Below, piece after piece: positions 33,726-39,666 of a DNA stretch of 39,666 bases (the stretch's first letter is position 1; every line of letters starts with the position of its first letter). Source of the DNA: Flavobacteriales bacterium (GTDB lineage Bacteria; Bacteroidota; Bacteroidia; CAIKAF01). The translations under genes were made by a program, and so were the position numbers. The stretch lies in assembly GCA_026936045.1 (NCBI GenBank), contig JAIXKU010000312.1, forward strand, positions 1 to 39,666, read 5' to 3'. The notes below the pieces were generated by a model, which was not told the origin of the DNA, ran no database searches, and saw only the letters and a program-made list of their open reading frames with translations.

Positions 33726-35189
33726 TTAGAATTCTGCGTTATGAGGTGTTCGTGGAAAAGGAATCACATCTCGTACGTTTGACATACCTGTAATAAACAG
33801 AAGCAAACGTTCAAAGCCTAAGCCATAACCGGCATGAGGAGCTGTGCCAAATTTGCGTGAATCTAAATACCACCAGAGGTTGTTTTCGGGTATGTGCAGT
33901 TCTCGTATGCGCTCTTGCAGTTTGGTCAATCGTTCTTCACGCTGAGATCCACCTACAATCTCACCGATACCCGGAAAGAGAATATCCATGGCTCGTACGG
34001 TCTTTCCATCATCGTTTACCCGCATGTAAAATGCCTTAATCTCTTTGGGGTAATCCGTTAAGATAACCGGTTTTTTAAAATGCTTTTCTACTAGATATCT
34101 TTCATGCTCGCTTTGTAAATCAACACCCCATCCATCTATAAGATATTGAAATTTTTTCTCCTTATTGGGTTTTGATTTCTGTAAGATATCAATGGCTTCC
34201 GTGTAAGTGATTCGTTCAAATTCTTGCTCAGCCACAAACCGTAATCGCTCTATCAAAGACATCTCACTGCGCTCTTCTTTCTTCTTATTTTTCTCCTCAT
34301 CTAACAAGCGTTGGTTTAGGAATTGCAGATCATCGTTGCAATTTTTCAACGCATATTCAATTAGATATTTCAGGTTGGCCTCTGCCAAATCCATGTTGTC
34401 ATTGAGGTCTGCAAAGGCCACTTCCGGTTCTATCATCCAAAACTCAGCCAGGTGGCGGGCCGTATTTGAATTTTCTGCTCTAAAAGTTGGCCCAAACGTA
34501 TATACTTTACCTAACGCCATCGCTGCCAGCTCAGCTTCAAGCTGACCTGAAACGGTCAGGTGTGTTTGTTTGCCAAAAAAATCTTGTGCATAATCTACTT
34601 CGCCGGAAGGTGTCAGAGGTGGGCGACTTGGATCAAGTGTTGATACGCGAAATATCTCACCCGCACCTTCGCAATCACTTCCGGTGATGATGGGAGAGTG
34701 AATATTAAAAAAGCCACGTTCATGAAAAAACGTATGCATAGCAAAAGTCATGGCATGACGAATACGAAACACTGCACCAAACGTATTGGTACGAAAGCGT
34801 AGATGAGCTATCTCTCTGAGAAATTCCAATGAATGTGCTTTAGGCTGTAACGGATATACATCGCCTTTCTCAGGATCTGCTTCGGCATCGCCAAGAATGT
34901 CTATGGATTCTACCTGTACTTCAACGCGCTGGCCTTTTCCAAGCGATTCTGTCAATAGACCTTTAATGCTCAGACATGAACCTGTGGTAATGCGTTTAAG
35001 AAGCTGATCGTCCATTTTCTCAAAATCAACCACACATTGCAGATTATGAATGGTACTGCCGTCGTTTATAGAAATAAAACGATGGCTGCGAAATGTTCTG
35101 ACCCATCCTTTAATATGAACAGATAGGCCGGGCTGGCTATCAAAAAGCAAGGTTTTTATGGTTTGCTTAGGCAACATGGTTTTTTGCAT
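33726..35189 (-). CDS. asnS: Asparaginyl-tRNA synthetase
   Basis: The product has 487 residues. The N-terminal OB-fold anticodon-binding domain ([20 protein letters not shown]) is followed by the class II core: motif 2 region [20 protein letters not shown] with the Asp/Asn family signature, and motif 3 [14 protein letters not shown], ending in [13 protein letters not shown], the AsnRS ending. ATG at 35189 is used; a second ATG at 35177 would drop four residues. It loads asparagine on tRNA-Asn, so this organism does not need to rely only on the Asp-tRNA amidation route. It follows mpl by 56 bases and is 18 bases before the ATP-grasp gene. Confidence 0.96.
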   Translation of the reverse strand: MQKTMLPKQTIKTLLFDSQPGLSVHIKGWVRTFRSHRFISINDGSTIHNLQCVVDFEKMDDQLLKRITTGSCLSIKGLLTESLGKGQRVEVQVESIDILGDAEADPEKGDVYPLQPKAHSLEFLREIAHLRFRTNTFGAVFRIRHAMTFAMHTFFHERGFFNIHSPIITGSDCEGAGEIFRVSTLDPSRPPLTPSGEVDYAQDFFGKQTHLTVSGQLEAELAAMALGKVYTFGPTFRAENSNTARHLAEFWMIEPEVAFADLNDNMDLAEANLKYLIEYALKNCNDDLQFLNQRLLDEEKNKKKEERSEMSLIERLRFVAEQEFERITYTEAIDILQKSKPNKEKKFQYLIDGWGVDLQSEHERYLVEKHFKKPVILTDYPKEIKAFYMRVNDDGKTVRAMDILFPGIGEIVGGSQREERLTKLQERIRELHIPENNLWWYLDSRKFGTAPHAGYGLGFERLLLFITGMSNVRDVIPFPRTPHNAEF

Positions 35190-35245
35190 TAAGGATGCAA
35201 AAATAAGAATAATACAAATAAGCTGTGAAAGGAAGGTCTTGATCC

Positions 35246-36601
35246 CTAAACTTTAAAAATGCCGGCAATATCTGTACCGCCCCAATTACCCGAGCTCATA
35301 AGAAGCACCGACCTGTTATCGTTTCTGAGTGACTGTATATATAGTTTCAATTCATCCAAATCGGAGATGACCCTTAGGGCCGGATGCTGAAAAGCATCTT
35401 TAATATCCTTTGCTGAAATAGACGGTAGTTTTTTATGAGAGATGGTTTCCGGATTGTAATAGACTACGGCTTCTTTAGCATTATTCATGCAACCGACATA
35501 TTGAGGTAAAAAATCTTTATTCAGGCTGCTGAATGTGTGCAATTCCATCAGGCATGCGATGTTACGGTCAGGAAATTGTTGTGTAACGGCTTCAATCGTC
35601 GCTTTCAGTTTAGATGGGGAATGAGCAAAATCACGAAACACCACACGCGTATCATCCTTATAAAAAACCTCTAACCGACGTGCAGCACCTTTAAATGTGG
35701 AAATAGCCTGATAAAACGCATCGGTCTCTATGCCGATCTGTTTGCAAACTAACCGGGCAGCTTCCATATTCATTAAATTATGCGCTCCAAAGAACTCTAA
35801 AGGCAAAAGTTGCCCGTCAGATAATTTGATATAGGTTGTTTGGTCTTTGATGATATGAGGCAGTAATTGATAGGAGAGGTATTTCAGGTCCGAACGAATA
35901 CCGCTTTCAACCATCGTTTTTAAATGTGCATCACCGCCATACCAGATAAGTGTTCCACCCTGTTCCATCTTTTCAATAAACTGCTTAAAAGCGTCTAAAT
36001 AAAGCTCAAAACTTGGAAAAACATTGATATGATCCCAGGCAATACCACTTAAAACCGCAATATGCGGGTGATAGAGATGAAATTTAGGTATCATCTGAAT
36101 CGGTGATGCAAAATATTCATCCCCTTCAATAACGACCACCGCATGATGCGGATTTAGTTCTACCATTGTTTCAAACCCTTCTATTTGAGAGCCCACTAAA
36201 TAGTCAAATGGTTTTTTTTGATGTTTGAGTACATGCATAATCATGGATGTGATGGTTGTTTTTCCATGACTTCCGCCTATCACAATACGGGTTTTAGTTT
36301 CGGATTGCCTATAGATAAACTCAGGATAAGAATATACGGGTAGACCCAATCTCTGGGCTCTCAGTAATTCAGGATTATCAAGTCGCGCATGCATACCCAA
36401 AATTATGGCATCCAATGCCGCCGTAATTCTTTCAGGATACCAGCCCATTTCTTTAGGGTAAAGGCCGGCACGCATGAGTCGGCTACGTGAGGGTTCAAAA
36501 ATCTCATCATCGGAGCCGGTGACCGCGTGTCCCTGCTGATGAAGCGCCAATGCTAGATTGTGCATGGCCGCACCTCCTATGGCTATAAAATGAATACGCA
36601 T
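35246..36601 (-). CDS. mpl: UDP-N-acetylmuramate:L-Ala-gamma-D-Glu-meso-DAP ligase
   Basis: I start at the ATG at 36601 ([13 protein letters not shown]), the family start; a GTG further up (36643) adds 14 unlike residues. The product has 451 residues. A Mur ligase fold is clear: the UDP-binding opening, the P-loop [12 protein letters not shown] at about residues 109-120, the EGDEYF metal-binding segment of Mpl, and a C-terminal domain with [12 protein letters not shown]. Mpl joins recycled murein tripeptide to UDP-MurNAc in the cytoplasm, so it belongs to peptidoglycan recycling. It is divergent from tRNA-His and is first of the minus-strand run mpl-asnS-ATP-grasp-LysE-exonuclease. Confidence 0.92.
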   Translation of the reverse strand: MRIHFIAIGGAAMHNLALALHQQGHAVTGSDDEIFEPSRSRLMRAGLYPKEMGWYPERITAALDAIILGMHARLDNPELLRAQRLGLPVYSYPEFIYRQSETKTRIVIGGSHGKTTITSMIMHVLKHQKKPFDYLVGSQIEGFETMVELNPHHAVVVIEGDEYFASPIQMIPKFHLYHPHIAVLSGIAWDHINVFPSFELYLDAFKQFIEKMEQGGTLIWYGGDAHLKTMVESGIRSDLKYLSYQLLPHIIKDQTTYIKLSDGQLLPLEFFGAHNLMNMEAARLVCKQIGIETDAFYQAISTFKGAARRLEVFYKDDTRVVFRDFAHSPSKLKATIEAVTQQFPDRNIACLMELHTFSSLNKDFLPQYVGCMNNAKEAVVYYNPETISHKKLPSISAKDIKDAFQHPALRVISDLDELKLYIQSLRNDNRSVLLMSSGNWGGTDIAGIFKV

Positions 36602-36708
36602 CTTTTTTCTTGCTAAATAAAGGGGTTTGTTTGGATATTGCACCGTTAAAGAAACAGAGTTTTAAACAAGCTATGGGTAAATCGTCTATTTCTGAAATAG
36701 AAAAATTG

Positions 36709-36716
36709 TATATTTG
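36709..36716 (+). promoter_or_regulatory. Predicted tRNA-His -7 box (TATATTTG)
   Basis: An exact TAnnTTTG match lies 12 bases before the tRNA 5' end, so transcription would begin a few bases upstream of the mature tRNA. No clean -33 TTTG is visible. Confidence 0.55.
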
Positions 36717-36727
36717 TACCCTCATAC

Positions 36728-36802
36728 GGAGGATGTAGCTCAGTTGGTTAGAGCATCAGATTGTGGTTCTGAGGGTCGTGGGTTCGAGCCCCATCTTCCT
36801 CC
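36728..36802 (+). tRNA. tRNA-His (anticodon GTG)
   Basis: A full cloverleaf can be drawn. The D arm is GCTC...GAGC, the anticodon stem TCAGA/TCTGA holds the loop TTGTGGT with anticodon GTG, and the T arm has TTCGAGC. G at 36728 can serve as the histidine-specific extra G(-1) facing C73 at 36802, the identity pair of tRNA-His. The acceptor stem has a U-U mismatch at one position (36734 with 36796). The CCA end is not encoded after the discriminator. Confidence 0.93.
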
Positions 36803-36807
36803 CATCA

Positions 36808-36834
36808 AAAAAAACCGCTTAGGGCGGTTTTTTT
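36808..36834 (+). terminator. Rho-independent terminator after tRNA-His
   Basis: A stem AAAAAAACCGC / GCGGTTTTTTT with a five-base loop (TTAGG) and a seven-T run lies six bases after the tRNA. It is a standard intrinsic terminator, and by its symmetry could act on the minus strand too. Confidence 0.88.
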
Positions 36835-36960
36835 ATTTAGTTCTTTTTTAGCTGATTTCTTTATCTTCGCCTATGGGAGAAAACCGTTCTCCATTTATAA
36901 AAACACCGGTATAGCAATATCTCAGATGATGTCTCAATACTAATTATAAACCGTTTACAT

Positions 36961-39117
36961 ATGAGAAAAATAATTCTCGGCCTAGGCTTTTTCTTTTTAA
37001 TCTTTCCGTTCACTCAGGCACAAAAGACGCTTTCTTTAGAAGATGCCGTAACCGGTCAATGGAGTAAATTCAAACCAAAGTCGCTGAACACATCCGGGTT
37101 TAAAGGCTCGTCTGACACCCTTGTATATTTAGATAATTATACTTCACTGAAAGCTATTACACCAAGTAATGCGACACCTGTCATCCTCATGGATTTAAGT
37201 GATGTGAATGCGCTGATGAAAGCGGAAAAAAAGGAGAAAGCGGATTATTTCCCCTATAACTATGAATGGGCCGATGGGCAACATATCCATTTCGAGCAAG
37301 ACCACAATGTCTATTTTGTCAATCTGACCTCTAAGACCATCGTGCATAAAATAAAACTGAACGATGCTGCTGAATTAGTTGAAATTCATGCCGACAGCCG
37401 TCGCGCTGCTTTCAATATCCAGAACAATATCTATATCTCTATCGGTGACACCGATGCTGTTGCTGTTACGCATGATACAGACTTAGGTATCGTAAACGGC
37501 AGCGACTATACACATCGCCAGGAGTTTGGTATTAATAAAGGTATGTTTTGGTCGCCCCAAGGTCATTATCTTGCCTGGTATCGTAAAGACGAGACGATGG
37601 TAACCGAATATCCGTTAACCCACACCGATACACGTATTGCCGAAGTTGCACCAATAAGATATCCAATGGCCGGCATGACTAGCGAGCAGGTGACCTTGGG
37701 TGTTTATGAAGTCAGCACCGGGAAAACGATTTTTATAAAAACCGGATTGCCTGCAGACCAGTTTCTAACGGCTATCAGCTGGGATCCGTCTGAAGAATAT
37801 GTGTATATAGGCTTACTTAACCGCGAACAAAATCATTTGCAACTTAATAAATATGATATCAGCACAGGCAATAAGATTCAAACCTTGTTTGAAGAAAGAA
37901 ATGACCGATATGTTGAACCCGAAAACCCTTTATACTTTTTAAAAACTAAACCCAATCAGTTCTTATGGTTTAGCGAGCGTGACGGGTTTAATCATCTTTA
38001 TCTGTATCAAACAGACGGCAAGCTTATACGACAAGTAACAAAAGGGTTGTGGGAAGTAACTGAGATTATTGGTTTGGATGCACGTGAGGAAAATCTTTTC
38101 TTTATGCGTACGCAGAATCAAGGGTTAGACAGACAACTTTGTGTAGTTTCATTATCAAGCGGGAAAATAACACAACTGACCAACGAACCAGGCAGTCACG
38201 AATGTAAAGTAAGCAACGATGGCAGATTTATTTTTGATCAATACAGCTCAACAACTGTACCTTCTGCCTATACATTTCATGATCGGCAGAATAAAATAAA
38301 ATTCAGTCCTGTCGTTTCCGAAAACCCCTTAACGGATTATAACCTTCCTAAAGCTGAACTACTCTCCATAACAGCTGCAGATGGCAAAACACCGCTTAAT
38401 GCACGGATCATTAAGCCGTCTAATTTTGATGCAGCTAAGACATATCCGGTGCTTGTATATGTATATGGCGGCCCGCATGCGCAGCTTGTTACTAATAGCT
38501 GGCTTACCGGTGCCCGCTTATGGGATTATTATATGGCACAAGAAGGGTATATTGTTTTTACATTAGATAACAGAGGCTCCGCACATAGAGGATTTGAGTT
38601 TGAGAGTGTCATCCATCGCCAGCTTGGTAAACATGAAATGGAAGATCAGATGAAAGGCCTATCCTATCTTTATTCTCTTCCGTATGTTGACAGTGCTCGT
38701 ATTGGATTACACGGCTGGAGCTTTGGTGGATTTATGACACTGTCGTTGGTACTGAATCATCCCGGAGTGTTTAAAGTGGCTGTAGCAGGCGGACCTGTTA
38801 CCGACTGGAAATATTATGAAGTGATGTATGGTGAACGCTATATGGATACACCCGATGAAAATCCCGATGGTTATGCTAATACAAGCGTTATAGCCAAGGC
38901 TGGGGCTTTACAAGATCATACATTGGTGATACATGGCGCACAGGATGATGTGGTAGTGATGCAACATAGTTTGGAATTTATCAAAGCCTGTATCAAGCAA
39001 CGACGCCAGGTTGATTTCTTTGTTTATCCTGATCATAAACATAATGTTATCGGTAGAGACCGCATCCATCTGATGCAAAAGATAACCGACTACCTCCGCC
39101 TCTATTTAGAGAAATAA
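36961..39117 (+). CDS. Dipeptidyl peptidase IV (S9 family serine peptidase)
   Basis: The product has 718 residues. The signal peptide ends in TQA followed by Gln, so it is periplasmic or surface-located. Residues to about 460 form a beta-propeller (DPPIV N-terminal region, with the WFSERDGFNHLYLY segment), then the alpha/beta hydrolase: VYVYGGPHA with the transition-state Tyr, nucleophile S587 in GWSFGG, Asp in HGAQDDVV (D662), and His in PDHKHNV (H694). EVMYGERYMDTP matches the DPP4 type rather than prolyl oligopeptidase. It removes X-Pro dipeptides from peptide N-termini. A weak TATCTTCG box lies at 36862-36869. The opposite gene ends three bases after its stop. Confidence 0.92.
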   Translation: MRKIILGLGFFFLIFPFTQAQKTLSLEDAVTGQWSKFKPKSLNTSGFKGSSDTLVYLDNYTSLKAITPSNATPVILMDLSDVNALMKAEKKEKADYFPYNYEWADGQHIHFEQDHNVYFVNLTSKTIVHKIKLNDAAELVEIHADSRRAAFNIQNNIYISIGDTDAVAVTHDTDLGIVNGSDYTHRQEFGINKGMFWSPQGHYLAWYRKDETMVTEYPLTHTDTRIAEVAPIRYPMAGMTSEQVTLGVYEVSTGKTIFIKTGLPADQFLTAISWDPSEEYVYIGLLNREQNHLQLNKYDISTGNKIQTLFEERNDRYVEPENPLYFLKTKPNQFLWFSERDGFNHLYLYQTDGKLIRQVTKGLWEVTEIIGLDAREENLFFMRTQNQGLDRQLCVVSLSSGKITQLTNEPGSHECKVSNDGRFIFDQYSSTTVPSAYTFHDRQNKIKFSPVVSENPLTDYNLPKAELLSITAADGKTPLNARIIKPSNFDAAKTYPVLVYVYGGPHAQLVTNSWLTGARLWDYYMAQEGYIVFTLDNRGSAHRGFEFESVIHRQLGKHEMEDQMKGLSYLYSLPYVDSARIGLHGWSFGGFMTLSLVLNHPGVFKVAVAGGPVTDWKYYEVMYGERYMDTPDENPDGYANTSVIAKAGALQDHTLVIHGAQDDVVVMQHSLEFIKACIKQRRQVDFFVYPDHKHNVIGRDRIHLMQKITDYLRLYLEK

Positions 39118-39120
39118 GGC

Positions 39121-39588
39121 TTATAGCCAAACACCCCAGCTTTTCATAAAAGGCCAGGGGATACCAAAGAATATAACCAAAAGACCTAGTGTGAAAAATA
39201 AGGCCAAGCGCAAATATTTACCGCTTGACGTGGCGGCTTTTTTACTTAATACCTGTCCAATAGTAATGAGGATAGCAGCCAATAGCATCATGGTTATATG
39301 CTCCATCGTAAAGAAGCGCACATAAGCTGCTGCTTCAATATTACCGGCCTCTTTAAGCGACTTCATAACCGCAATTCCATCAAAATGCCGACGCATAATA
39401 TATAAAGCAATACCCAGTAATACCTGAAAATGCAATAACCCTATCGCCATGGAGGCTGTTTTTCTGTCTATGGGTTGAAATTCTTTCTTCTCAGCAAATC
39501 TTGCCCATGCTTTTATCGTGATATAAACCAATGCTATTAGAACAATATAGCGAAGGGCTGAGTGGATTGTAATCAAAGTAGTTTCCAT
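39121..39588 (-). CDS. Four-TM membrane protein, cytochrome-b-like, unknown function
   Basis: The product has 155 residues with four predicted TM helices: about 8-27, 47-64, 92-112 and 125-142. His residues sit near the helix ends or within them (H9 in IHSALRY, LLHFQ, RRHFDG and MEHITM), which would fit heme ligation, and the N-terminal L-T-I-H-S-A-L-R-Y motif is found in a conserved Bacteroidota family sometimes labelled cytochrome b. I see no catalytic motif. The gene is convergent with the DPP IV gene and has no partner in the window. Its 5' flank runs to the window end, 78 bases without further signals. Confidence 0.75.
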   Translation of the reverse strand: METTLITIHSALRYIVLIALVYITIKAWARFAEKKEFQPIDRKTASMAIGLLHFQVLLGIALYIMRRHFDGIAVMKSLKEAGNIEAAAYVRFFTMEHITMMLLAAILITIGQVLSKKAATSSGKYLRLALFFTLGLLVIFFGIPWPFMKSWGVWL

Positions 39589-39666
39589 ATTTTATATGTA
39601 ATTGAATCTACAAAGATAGCAGGAAGGCTAAGTTTTGCAAGATAAAAGAACCGGCCTATACCTATA

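Overview
The window looks like chromosomal DNA of a free-living Bacteroidota species, most like the Chitinophagales/Sphingobacteriales group. Support: two type IX secretion system (T9SS) sorting-domain styles (a CHU_C-like type B end and a type A end), a PorP/SprF protein, a PorE-like OmpA protein, TAnnTTTG-like promoter boxes with no clear Shine-Dalgarno sites, and exported proteins whose predicted mature N-terminus is Gln. I see no insertion sequences, phage genes, CRISPR array or rRNA. There is one tRNA (His).

Layout. 1-5230 (+): the end of a large repeat-rich T9SS adhesin, its PorP/SprF partner, and a TPR/propeller/OmpA protein. 5334-10386 (+): an SDR dehydrogenase, a molybdenum hydroxylase made of a fused FeS/Mo polypeptide plus an FAD subunit that carries the four-cysteine loop of 4-hydroxybenzoyl-CoA reductase, and a hemerythrin; the run ends at a perfect 15-bp hairpin. 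10466-13504 (-): cysS, a lipoprotein glutaminyl cyclase and a secreted protein of unknown function. 13688-14317 (+): a 2-Cys peroxiredoxin. 14418-18448 (-): bifunctional ftcD and a multi-TM patatin-like lipase. 18511-21109 (+): a secreted peptidylarginine deiminase with the whole domain order of Porphyromonas PPAD, then exonuclease III.

21259-27225 (-) is the accessory-looking part. It holds a copper ATPase with an 18-bp in-frame duplication, an internally deleted relic of a linear amide C-N hydrolase, about 550 bp of non-coding sequence, psd, and a three-gene envelope cassette rich in Cys/His motifs that ends at a strong minus-strand terminator. 27286-39588 is mostly housekeeping: an HI0933-type flavoprotein, rocD, a GT-C-like membrane protein, the minus-strand run mpl-asnS-ATP-grasp-LysE-exonuclease, tRNA-His with promoter and terminator, DPP IV and a four-TM membrane protein.

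How the parts connect. Six non-lipoprotein exported proteins here have Gln at the predicted +1 position, and the window also encodes the glutaminyl cyclase expected to convert it to pyroglutamate. The T9SS trio at the left and the PPAD-like enzyme are parts of the same secretion system. The most interesting candidates are the PPAD-like deiminase, the 4-HBCR-like hydroxylase with its hemerythrin neighbour, the ATP-grasp/LysE pair, and the metal-linked envelope cassette.
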